Positions 34,989 to 45,010 of a DNA stretch of 64,000 nt are shown here, one piece after another. Position numbers and translations under genes: made by a program. The notes beneath the pieces were generated by a model. The model was not told the origin of the DNA, made no database searches, and saw only the letters and a program-made list of their open reading frames with translations. The stretch's first letter is position 1; each line of letters opens with the position of its first letter. The DNA comes from Viscum album (taxonomy: Eukaryota > Streptophyta > Magnoliopsida > Santalales > Viscaceae). The stretch lies in assembly GCA_963277665.1 (NCBI GenBank), contig OY728143.1:531622394-531686393 (forward strand), read 5' to 3'.

Positions 34989-36966
34989 TCAAAACTGAAC
35001 CGAACCTACACATTTTTCATTATGTGGAAAATGTAATATAAAATGGTCCATTGAGTCAAATAAAGCTGGTGGAATGATTTTTTCCAGTTTTCATATAATT
35101 ACAACAACAGCTTCTTCCAGTTTTCCTAGTGTATCGTATTCTGTTGGGGCCACAAACATGTATCAGAAGAAATATGATATATCTCTTATAGAATCCCAAA
35201 TCTACGAATTCAACAAACCTATTAATCTAGTAGAAATAAGTCGTTCCATTATAACATGACAGTCATGACTTTTTAATCCGGTAATATGATCATTTTTAAC
35301 ACATTATCCCAAGTTGGAAGCATAGCCATATGGAAGACTCAAATCTGAAATCCACTAAAAAAATAATAATCGAATCTCTTTGTTCAGTGTATATGCTAAT
35401 TTAGGATTCATTAATCTCTATAATCTGACATTTTCAAACAATTCAAGTTCTAGTCGCCTGTATATTTGGGGAAAATCCAATCATGCCTTAACATTATCTT
35501 TGGTTATACCCGGTGTATCCAAAACAGTATAAAATAAATTATCAAAATAGTTCTTTTCAATATGCATGACATCCAACATGTCTCGGACCAACAAATCAGA
35601 CCAATATGGCGGATTCCAAAAAACGCTCCATTTTTTTCAATTGTGTTCTTTCCCAAAGCCATTAATTTTCTGTTGGTTTATTGTCGGTCCAATAGTGATG
35701 GAAGGTAATGAAAATACAACTGATTGTAACCCTGTACCTGAGATTATTTTTGGAGGTTCATCTTTTTCAATTATACCTTTTCTGAAATGAGATTCATTCC
35801 TCTAAAAAGGATGATCAATTGGAAGAAATCTCCGATGACAGTCAAAATAGAAAGGTTTTTTCCATTCATGAGCATAAATGATTTGTTGTCTTTTATACAT
35901 TAAGAAAATGATTTTTAACCATGTGTACTCCAGCCAGATAACATGCCATATTCCGGGAAGTCACTAATTGCCCACATGAAAGCAGTTTTCATTACAAAAT
36001 TCTGTTTTGTAGCAGCATCATAAGTACCAACACCATGACTCCACAATAAATTTAACTCATCAATCAATGGATTCAAATAAACATAAATATTCTTTTTTGG
36101 ATGTCCTGAGATTAATAATGTCAAAAAGATATAAGGCTCTTTCATCAACATCTATGGTGGAAAATTAAACGGAGTTATAAATACAGGCCAACAGGAATAC
36201 TAACTACCAAAATATCCAAATGGGCAAAAACCGTCAGTAGAAGGACCCAATCGCACGTTCCATGATTCTAAAGAAATAGACGGATGCACTTGATCAAAGT
36301 GTTTCCATGAATCACCATCAGATGGATGAATCAAGATTTTACCATTTTAAATATTGTTTTTGTGCCATGACATCATTGTCATTGTGTTCTGAGACATAAA
36401 TATAAGCTGCAACCTAGGTGTAAGTGAGAAATATATCAACTGTTTTACAAGAATCAATCCAGACTTCCCTGATTGAGATTCTTTATACCTCGACTTTCCA
36501 CATGTGGGACAACTATCCAATGACTCATTTTCACAATAATATAAGATGCAATCGTATGAACATGCATGGATCTTCTGATAACTAAACCCTAGATTACGAA
36601 CCAGTCTCTTGATCTCATAATAATTTACAGGCAGCACATTTCCTTCAGGTAATAGTGCTTTAACCAAAGATAATATCTGATCAAAACAGTTATTTTACAT
36701 TCCATTATCTAATTTAATTGCCAATGTTTTGCAACTGCTTCTAATTTGCTTATCTTACAAGCAGGATATAATGCATCCTCAGTAGACCTGAACAACACAA
36801 CAAATTCAGATTGTTCAAACTCGGGAGGTAAATAAACATCATCCTCGATTTCAGTTTGTTGAACGGATGACCCTACACCATCATGTACTAAATTCTGAAA
36901 CTGTGATGGATCTGGAATCAAATTATTAGTATCTTCTCTGGAATTGTGTTCACGGTGTTGATTCAA
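34989..36966 (-). pseudogene. TNP2 transposase core (Transposase_21 type)
   Basis: Recognisable blocks on the minus strand, high to low coordinate: 'EDALYPACK' (36709-36966), 'NYYEIKRLVRNLGFSYQKIH' and 'CPTCGKSRYK' (36347-36667), 'HPSDGDSWKHFDQVHP' (about 36250-36330). Then come 'NPLIDELNLLWSHGVGTYDA' and 'DFPEYGMLSGWSTHG' (35915-36151), 'MLDVMHIEKNYFDNLF' (about 35540-35590), 'GLKSHDCHVIMERL' (about 35240-35275). These are the signature blocks of En/Spm TNP2. Stops fall between several of them. Confidence 0.92.
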
Positions 36967-37230
36967 AAAAATATAATCTGATTGAAAACCATAATGGAAG
37001 AGATGTTTCCCAATGATGTCAAATGTCTCAAATGTTCTCAGAGAACATTTTTTACAAGGAAACTTAATTATCCCTTCTAAAAAAAATTATGGTTTTGAGG
37101 ATTCAAATGATAAGAAAGCTTCAACACCATCAATATATATAGTATTTAAACTAGAACCGTTTGGATTTCTACACTGATTTATCCACACACGACCATCTAA
37201 TAATGATTTATGTCAATTTCCTTGTTCCAT
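36967..37230 (-). pseudogene. Transpos_assoc domain of TNP2
   Basis: The minus frame reads 'RVWINQCRN', then 'YIDGVEAFLSF', 'IKFPCKKCSLRTF' and 'IGKHLFHYGF'. This matches the family pattern W-(I/M)-N, Y..GV..F..FA, I.CPC.KC and V..HL...GF. The zinc-binding C-X2-C pair is partly kept (PCKKC). In-frame stops are present near the start and in the middle. Confidence 0.85.
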
Positions 37231-37344
37231 ATTCATATATATGTTTCTACAAAATTTAAAACCATTACTGTTTTTAAAAAATTTGATATAAGAAAAACAA
37301 TATCCTAAAAAAGAGATGATATTTAATTACAGTTATTTCTTAGT

Positions 37345-37593
37345 AATTTCCAGTGGATTAGCATCATCTCTTTTACCTCACGGCTCATCTCCATGCAAGG
37401 AGATGAGTCGTCAGGAAAAAGAGCCTCTTTTCTCTGATGGCTCATCTCTTTTTAACTTTCTCCCAACATAAATCAGTATGAAAAACATTCTCTAACATAC
37501 GTTAGAGCACATTTTTCATACTGATTTTAGTGGGAGAAAGTAGCAATGATATGAAATGTTGAACAAAAGGTATCCGTCAATCCACTAGAAATT
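37345..37593. repeat. Fold-back unit with two inner hairpins
   Basis: Outer 15-bp arms AATTTCCAGTGGATT (37345-37359) and AATCCACTAGAAATT (37579-37593) pair with one mismatch. Inside are a hairpin with a 25-bp stem and 6-nt loop (37368-37423, 22 of 25 positions matched by my count) and a second long hairpin (37456-37540). It lies just upstream of the transposase start. Confidence 0.8.
37456..37540. repeat. 85-nt hairpin, precursor-miRNA size
   Basis: The arm starting CTTTCTCCCAACATAAATCA pairs with the arm ending CTGATTTTAGTGGGAGAAAG. Pairing continues through CAGTATGAAAAA / TTTTTCATACTG to a small loop around CATACG. It is almost fully self-complementary. Confidence 0.85.
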
Positions 37594-37675
37594 GTGTCAA
37601 TTTATAACCACATACTCGAAATTATTTTATTTTTTATTAATTATTACTAAATATTACTAATTATTACTAATTGTT

Positions 37676-38203
37676 ACAAATCTCAATATTTCTAACAGAA
37701 TTTTCTCTATTCTTAACATGTTCAAACCTTAAAAGGTCGTCAATTTTCGGGTTATGCCCAATAAAAAGTTTGCGTTAGCCACATCCACTATAAAATCTAT
37801 AATTGTGTTTACATGGTTGATCACCTCGCAAGTAGTGTTGCAATAGGACGACACATGTAATGTCGTTCTTGTCTTTAAGAATCATTTCGCATGACCCTTT
37901 ATATAGATAATTAATCCTTGAAAAATTAAGAGAACTTCATTATCATTCCCATAATTTTTCAAGAAAGAATGATCTATGTAAAAAGTCACGTGATATGTTT
38001 ATTATAGATGAGAAAGACATGACTTGGGTTGTCCAATTGCAATGCTAATTGCATGGTGATCAACCAAGAAAGAATAATTATAGTGTTTATAATAGACACA
38101 GTTGATGCAAACATTTTATTGGGAATAACCTGAAAATTGGCGACCCTTTAAGATTTGAACATGTTAAGAATAGAGAAAAATTGTTGAAAATATTGATAAT
38201 TGT
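37676..38203. repeat. Long inverted repeat, about 250-bp arms
   Basis: Left arm 37676-37928 and right arm 37950-38203 are reverse complements with scattered differences. Matching blocks include TCTCTATTCTTAACATGTTC, TGGTTGATCACC and TTGAAAAATTA / TAATTTTTCAA around a 21-bp centre. It could be a MITE-like fold-back or a hairpin RNA source. Confidence 0.88.
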
Positions 38204-38462
38204 AATATTGTATAAATATTTTATAATTTTAATAATATTAATATTTGTTTTATAAATATTAAACATATAATAATAAAATAATTATATTATTAGTATTATT
38301 TAATTATTAATATTAGAGTAATATAATATTTTATATTATGTTACTCTTTATGTTACTAATTATATTACTAATTATGTTACTAATTAGTTATGCAAATATA
38401 TGAAAATATGTCAGCTGGTTAATCAATCATTGAATTTGAACAAAAAACATGATTGAATGCTA

Positions 38463-38680
38463 ATCTACCCAAATTTTGTTTTCATTTGTGTATTGAGGTT
38501 GACAGGAAACTTCTACCTCTACATGTAAAATTTGCTTCAACTGTCAAAATTATAAACCTATTCACATCTATACTGGAAAGAAAGTTGATAATTTTCATAG
38601 TAAAAGAAAATATTACATGTGGAGATAGAAGTTTCCTCTCAAGCCTCAACACACAAATGAAAAGAAAATTGAGGTAGATG
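38463..38680. repeat. Inverted repeat, about 95-bp arms
   Basis: The left arm (38463 on) with TTTCATTTGTGT, GGAAACTTCTA and ACATGTAA is mirrored by the right arm (to 38680) in reverse complement. It is unrelated in sequence to the two preceding fold-backs. Confidence 0.85.
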
Positions 38681-38704
38681 AGCGGTCAAATACGCATGCT
38701 AACT

Positions 38705-39560
38705 TTCCTAATTATTTTATTTGTAATTGATTACTAATTATTTCTTAATTATTTTTAATTATTTACTAATTATTTTTAATTGTTTCCTAATTATTTTTAA
38801 TTATTTACAAATTATTTCTAATTGTTTCCTTATTATTTTTAATTTCTTCTTAATTATTTTTAATTATTTATTAATTATTTATAATTGTTTCCTAATTATT
38901 TTTAATTTTTTCATAATTATTTTTAATTGTTTCCTAATTATTGTTAATTGTTTCCTACTTAATTATTTGTAATTATTTCCTACCTAATTATTCCTAAATG
39001 TTTTTAATTGTTTTATAATTGTTTTCAATTATATCCTAATTATATTTAATTGTTTCTTAATTGTTTTTAATTATTTATTAATTGTTTTTAATTGTTTCCT
39101 AATTGTTTTTAATTGTTTTCTAATTGTTTTTAATTTTTTTTCTTAATTTTTTTAATTGTTTTGTAATTGTTTCTTAATTATTTTTAATTGTTTCCTAATT
39201 ATTTATAATGGTTTCCTAATTATTTTTATTTGTTTCATAATTATTTTTAATGGCTTCCTAATTAGTTTTAATTATTTTTTAATTATTTTTAATTGTTTCT
39301 TAATTACTTTTTATTATTTCTAATTTGCTTCCGAATTATTTTTAATTGTTTCCTAATTATTTTTAATTGTTTACTAATTATTCTTAACTGTTTCCTAATT
39401 ATTTTTAATTGTTTCCTAGTTATTTTTAATTGTTTCCATATTATTTTTAATTGTTTCCTAATTATTTTTAATTGTTTTCTAATTATTTTAATTATTCTAA
39501 TTATTTCTAGTCAATTAAATCTATTTATTTCATAATTATTTGATGACTAATTTAATTACA
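38705..39560. repeat. 21-bp AT-rich minisatellite
   Basis: About 40 imperfect copies of TTTTTAATTGTTTCCTAATTA run in tandem. Because 21 is divisible by three, some units stay open and give false repetitive ORFs rich in I, F, N and L. Confidence 0.9.
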
Positions 39561-40110
39561 TCTAATTATTTATTAATTATTTTTTAATTATACAATTATT
39601 CATAATTAAATATAACTATTTCTAATTATTTCTAACTAAATATATTTATTTCTAATTATAACCAAAACATCCTCCGGGAGTGTCGAACCAAGAGTGCAGC
39701 AAGACCCGTTGTCGTGTACCAGGTTTCCCCATGTCAAGCTCGAAACACTATGTCAGAGTTTTCACTCCTAGGAACATATGTGTCGGATCCACCTCTACAT
39801 GTTCGTATCTAGATAAGGATTATTTGGTAAAACCACTTAATCTAATTATACTATATTTCTACTAAACATTCTATTAAATAAAAATAAAATTAACAATTAA
39901 AAATAAAATTAACAATTAAAAATAATTTAACAATTAAAAAACAATAAATAGCAATGATATTTTGAAGAAGTTTGTGCCTCCTAACTCCTTCTCTGATCTT
40001 CTCGTATGAAAAAATTAAAAAAAAATTTACTACTTAGAACATGAAGTTATAGAGAGAGAGGAAGAAAGAGGAAGGGAGATCTGAATGATTTGAAAAAAAT
40101 GGATGGGGGG
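39561..40110. other. CACTA 5' spacer, no clear gene
   Basis: An AT-rich flank gives way to a mixed-composition block (39660-39830) with a 61-codon + strand ORF lacking family features. Then come 'aacaattaaaaataa' repeats and a GA-rich run (40046-40078), which on the minus strand would be a CT-rich leader. Confidence 0.45.
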
Positions 40111-40116
40111 TATATA
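40111..40116 (-). promoter_or_regulatory. Possible TATA box for CACTA transcription
   Basis: TATATA at 40111-40116 reads the same on the minus strand and lies 30-60 bases upstream, in transcription sense, of a CT-rich stretch (40046-40078). It sits just inside the right subterminal repeats, where CACTA promoters are found. No experimental support. Confidence 0.4.
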
Positions 40117-40124
40117 TTGGTTAG

Positions 40125-40785
40125 AATATTTGTGACGAACTTATTAGTGACGTGATCCCGTCACTAATACATGTATTTGGGACAGTATACCTTCGCAAAT
40201 ACCTTCACCCCGCATTAATTACGGGCGGTGGTTAAAAGGGTTTTTGCGACGGGCCCGTCACAAAAATCTGCCTGCCGACATACCATTAGCGACGAGAGGA
40301 TATCCCTATCACAAATTGCTCGTTACCGCCACCAGTGTTGGAGACAGACCCTGTAGAAAATATCATCACCTGTATATAATACGGGAAGCAGTTAAAAGGG
40401 TTGTTGCGACGGGCCCATCCCAAATAACTATAGCCAGACATACCATTAGCGACGCGTGGATATCCTCGTCGCAAAATCATATTTACCGCCGCCAGTATTG
40501 GCGACGGGACCCGTGGCAAATAACACCTGCTGAATATTTTTTTTGCAATGGGACAATTACCCATCGCAAATAGTATTTACCACTATCAGGTACTTGCGAC
40601 GGGACGAATGCCTTCGTCGCAAATAGGCTTCCCGCATTTTGGCTCGCAAACCTGGCCATATCTATTGCGACGTGTCCTATATTCCTGTCGCAAATAACTG
40701 ACCATTTGTGACAGGTATATATTCCCGTCGCAAATACGCTTTTCGTCAAATTTTTTGCAATGAGATTTATTCCTATCGCAAATAA
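40125..40785. repeat. Right subterminal region with TTTGCGACGGG motifs
   Basis: Some fifteen copies of 'tttgcgacggg' or 'cccgtcgcaaat' lie in both orientations. A longer internal duplication also occurs: the segment at about 40205-40320 ('attacgggcggtggttaaaaggg...gacataccattagcgacg') recurs at about 40376-40465. This is the counterpart of 20262-20640. Confidence 0.88.
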
Positions 40786-40816
40786 CCTGTCGCAATAATC
40801 GATTTTTCTCGTAGTG
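40786..40816 (-). repeat. Right terminal inverted repeat of the CACTA
   Basis: It ends TTTTTCTCGTAGTG, the complement of the classical plant CACTACGAGAAAAA terminus, and continues inward to CCTGTCGC. Confidence 0.92.
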
Positions 40817-40819
40817 TAG
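40817..40819. repeat. CACTA target site duplication, right (TAG)
   Basis: TAG directly follows the terminal GTAGTG and equals 20228-20230. Confidence 0.75.
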
Positions 40820-41350
40820 AAAGCATATATGAGAAAAAACAGAACATGGAACTTGAAACAAATAATTATTTTGTATTATTGAGTGAATTACAAGTATACA
40901 TTACATTACTTCATATTAATCATGTACTTCAACAATAGTGGTGGAATAGGATTTCATTTGATTAGTTGGTTTTGATGGTGGTTGACGATGATCACCCTCA
41001 AAGTCTTATTGCATAGTGAATTAGATAACATATTTACATTTCTTCGTATTGTTTATATATTAAATCATTCATGGTGAATTTTGAGTTTCCTTCCTTTAAT
41101 CCATCATTTGGGACAAATTTTTCATGTCCCCTCGATATTCATGAGATTTTTTGCCTTTACACCACCACCTGTGGCATTTCCATCCCCCTTTTAGTAATTT
41201 CCAATGAGGCCCCCCTACATTTTTATGGAATGCTGGTAGTTGGATCCCTTATCCTCTTTTCCCACTTGACCCACCATCTTGAAAATAAATTATTCTTTTA
41301 TTATCTCAATAATCATGGGACCATTCTCCATACACTATTAATAATTTGAT
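40820..41350 (-). pseudogene. Gag end of the old Gypsy, beyond the CACTA
   Basis: Minus-strand frames contain a Q/P/S/T-rich linker near 40900-41000 ('RQPPSKPTNQMKSYSTT'). At 41140-41190 there is a worn zinc-knuckle-like stretch 'CHRWWCKGKKSHEYRGDM'. This fits the end of gag before protease and thus the part expected upstream of the cut at 20230. Decay is heavy and the match is by position and composition as much as by motif. Confidence 0.5.
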
Positions 41351-44300
41351 AGTTCATAAAACCAATTCTGTATGAAGACCAATTTGATGAATATGTTTAC
41401 TATTTCAATGGTGTATTTTTAAACTAGTAAATAATATATCAAATTTTCAATCATTGTTTTTTAAAATCCAAAGCATGTATTATAATACTTTTATTATTTT
41501 CTTCATAATCTACTAGTGATTCACCATTATTTTTAATAATATATATGAATTATCAATCAGTATATGATTTAGTAGTTTTAGGTAAATATATTATATTAAT
41601 ATTTTTTACAATGTCTTACCACACCATCTCATAAATTTAATCTTTGAAATTGTGTTTTTTATAAATTCCCACCATTGATCGTCTTCTATACATAAAAGAC
41701 AAATGAAAATAGTTTCCTTCGACTTATAAGAATAACTGATCACTGATAAGATATTCAGCATTTAATTAACCAACTATTCCATGACAAGTGGGTCAGAATT
41801 TTCTCTAAACATCAATGGTCATTTCTGTAATAAAATATACAATTGGTGGTTTATCTTTCATTCATGAAGGAGGAAATTACTGTTTGTCAATATTATTGAT
41901 CATATATTGAGATAATAGGGTAAGTGTGTCCATGGTGTTTGAATACCACCTTCAATGGATTTGGCGATGTCATTTGGAACATTAATCCACTGACCCTAAC
42001 ATGGGTTATTTTATGAGTTTCTAATAGTTCACAAAATTTTTAAAAATAATTCTTTTGTTTAAAATAAATTTATGATTAAAAAAGCCTGAATAATTTATTA
42101 TTTAATACAATTTACTGTAATTGTTTTTCTTATGGGATCAATATGATTCATATTATTTCCAAAAATATTTATTCTAGGTTGTTTAAATGTATTTAGACTT
42201 ATCCCAAGGGGTTTCCATATCATTATCAAATCATAATTTCAAAATTATTTAAATAATTCTATGGTAAAAACTAATGTGACCCCACATTTCAATATATTAC
42301 TATTATGTTATTTTGATGATAAAATCATAATAGGGATAAAAATATAGGATAAAAGGGTATAGTGTATTGGAAAAAAATAGGCTTATACATAACATTAACA
42401 TTATAATATATAAAAAATTATTTAAAGACATTATCATTATCTTTAGAACTTCAAAATAACCTTATTATATATAATAACATAAGGATATACGTTAAAGAAG
42501 GGAATCACCCAAAAACCCAATAAGAGCATGATTATGGGACATGAATCAAAATAACATGTGTGAGAATCATCATCTTATTATAAGAATATGATCATCAATA
42601 ATATCTGAGAGAAAACTTGTGATAATGTCATAGAATTTAGTAGTGCATAAAAATGAAGCATCTTGTCATAATTGTAAAATACCACACATTGATGTGAACA
42701 AATCTACTATATTTCTAAAACAAAACATTTGTGCATAATCATATCCCCATCATTATGAACATAGATATAATTATGCATACATAATACTCATTATCTAATG
42801 AGATATATAGGTTTACCAAAGGAATTGTATGGATATGTATTTTTTCCCCAACCCATAATGTCATATTATATATATAATTATTCATTCCACATATAACATA
42901 TTACAATCATAGTCATGAATTAACACATGGAACAGAATGGATTTCATAACATTTTTTTAAATTATGATTTTATTAATAATTTTATGCTTCCCCAATTGAA
43001 AAATGTAAAAAATATATTTATATAAGGACCATATTTCCTGAGCGAAGAAAACGAAATTCAAATAGAGTCAATGATGAGTTTTGGAAAGAATTGTTCTTTT
43101 GGAAAATAATTGTATATTCCATAAAATCATGTAGTAAACATGTATATAGCTAAAATGGAAATGGAGGAAAACTTTAATTATTTTTTTGGAATATAAAAGA
43201 TGTATTCATAAAATAGATTTTATGAAAGAGGGATAACCTAATGAAAATGAGTTGGGTTCATAAATCCCCTCACCCTTTTCCCACATTATTTTTTCAATTT
43301 ATCACATAATAAATGATAAAATAATATTTATTATAACATGGATCTATAATTATTAACATTAATATTTTTAAAAAATTATAAATTTTAAAATTTTGATTAT
43401 ATTTATTAATTTCCTTGGATATTTGGTTGTAATTTTGATTTCATGTTTTTCTAAATAATTTCCAATTTTTCATTGATTAGTTTATTTTGTGAAATCAAAT
43501 TTATAAATGCATATAATTATACCATAAACATATAATAAATATATTCACATTTTTATAAATTATATTTATTTTATAATATACATACATGAAAATGGTTTTA
43601 TAGATTATCATAGAAATGTATCTGTAGGTCGATAACTGACTACTGAGAGGACACATCAGAATGACTAAGATTGATAAATTTGAAAATTAAATATATAGTA
43701 AATATAATAATAAAGTATGTTATAATTAATAATATAATCTTAACATATTAGAAAATTATTCTTGTATTTATTTTTTTGAAATAGAATGTTAAATGACCAT
43801 GGATAAGAGGAATAAAAATAAAATATAGAAGAATTTATCGATACATATTCCTTAGTGTAGCTTCTCTTGTATGCCACTACAAATCACTTGATGTATGATG
43901 TTAGTGTACTACATAAATTCTGTACATATCCTATGGTTCTTGATATGGTTTTTTTGTTTGATTTTAGGATTTTAATGTCATGGATGAGTGGTTTTCCAAA
44001 GGGGGATATGGGTTATTTATACTTAGGAATAGTGGTGTTTTAGAATAATATATTCAATAAAATATTATATCAAAAGTAAAACTTGTAATATTTAATTTTC
44101 TCAATAAAAAACATATATAAATATAATATAATGTGTTTAATAATATAAATTCTCCTTATTTTTTTATTTGATTTGTTTAATGAAAATTACAGTTGAAAAA
44201 TGAAATTGGTTTTTTAAGGAATCACTGTTGAATTTAGGTTTCATAATTTTTATTTTAGGTTCAAAATGGAATATATTCTTTTTAATTGAATAATTTATCA

Positions 44301-44725
44301 AATAAAATATATCAAGTCTCATCCAAAATTTCATGAAAGTATTATATAATTATTACCTCATGACCGATGAAATTTATGATACATCAATTAAGTTAAAAAC
44401 TATAATTTATTATTTTCATCAAATTTATGTTTTTCCAAAAATTCCATAAAAAACACGATTAAAAAATATCGATGTATAGATTATGAAAAAAATATTAATT
44501 TTATAAAACAAAATTCTATAAGATGTAAATTAAGTTTTAAATTTATAATTATTAATTTTTATAAAATACTTTAAAATATAGTTTATTAATAACATGCATA
44601 TATTTTATTTGAGTATATTATTTGTGATATTAATTTTTTTGGAATTATAATAATCATATTTGCATAAATTATTGATAAAAAATATTTATTTCATAAATAT
44701 TTTGAGATAAAATTACTATTTTAAT
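41351..44725. other. AT-rich stretch, no gene recognised
   Basis: No ORF over about 60 codons and no known domain. By order, the rest of gag, the PBS and the 5' LTR of the old minus-strand Gypsy should lie here, but I found no readable PBS or LTR edge. Confidence 0.35.
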
Positions 44726-45010
44726 TGTCATATTAGTATTTCTAATGGTCTTAGTACTATTTCAATGGTCATATTTATATTCCAACAATCAAATTATATG
44801 CATTCAATTCCACATCACTCAATGAGTCAATATTCAAATAATTTCATATCAATGATATATATGTCCATTTTTGAGGATATAGATTTGTTCACTAATAGTT
44901 TGTGTCATGTCTATAGTTTTGGCAGAGGTGGAGATGATTCTACTAGATTTGGGAAATCCATATTTTAATATTTTATATTTTATATATTTTTTTGGCAGTT
45001 TATATTTTTT
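44726..45010. repeat. Dispersed repeat copy B (partner at 1-290)
   Basis: Same order of motifs as copy A: two 'atttcaatggtca'-like words at 44731-44775, and a block with 'ctagatttgggaaatccata' near the end. The match fades after about 45010. Confidence 0.5.

Larger units (their letters stand above)
33664..37230 (-). pseudogene. CACTA TNP2-type transposase, inactivated
   Basis: Domains appear in the standard order on the minus strand: Transpos_assoc (about 36960-37230), transposase core (about 35000-36670), DUF4218-like (34674-34988), DUF4216-like (34036-34326) and an acidic tail (33664-33852). TNP2 is the catalytic protein that cuts CACTA ends. The inferred start is the ATG at 37228-37230, followed by an in-frame TGA five codons later. 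Further stops and frame changes are scattered through the core, so no active protein is possible. Length and order match plant TNP2 genes. It lies upstream of the TNP1-like gene in the same orientation. Confidence 0.92.
20231..40816 (-). mobile_element. CACTA (En/Spm) DNA transposon with a nested chromovirus
   Basis: The element has a right end ...TTTTTCTCGTAGTG, a degenerate left partner, TAG on both sides and subterminal palindromic repeats at both ends. It carries two minus-strand genes, TNP2 transposase (33664-37230) and a TNP1-like protein (33577 down to 21354). It spans 20.6 kb, of which 10.65 kb is the later chromovirus 21456-32106. The original CACTA was therefore about 9.9 kb, normal for an autonomous plant CACTA. 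Stops in both genes and the split TNP1-like gene make it immobile now. Confidence 0.93.
16957..41350 (-). mobile_element. Old Ty3/Gypsy, minus strand, split by the CACTA insertion
   Basis: Its pol runs from integrase C-terminus (about 17230) through RT (about 19600) to protease (about 20090-20230) on the minus strand. The reading then stops abruptly at the CACTA edge. A matching upstream part (end of gag) resumes at 40817 on the far side. A worn PPT adjoins 16957 and resembles the PPT flank of the 4.8-kb element. The LTRs are not delimited: the 3' LTR should lie below 16956 and the 5' LTR above 41.35 kb. It is the oldest layer of the nest. Confidence 0.8.

Noticed and set aside
35566..35790. 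A 74-codon + strand ORF
   Set aside because: Antisense to the TNP2 transposase core, whose conserved blocks are on the minus strand.
38727..39535. Hydrophobic repetitive ORFs that look like membrane proteins
   Set aside because: They are read-through of the 21-bp T-rich minisatellite.
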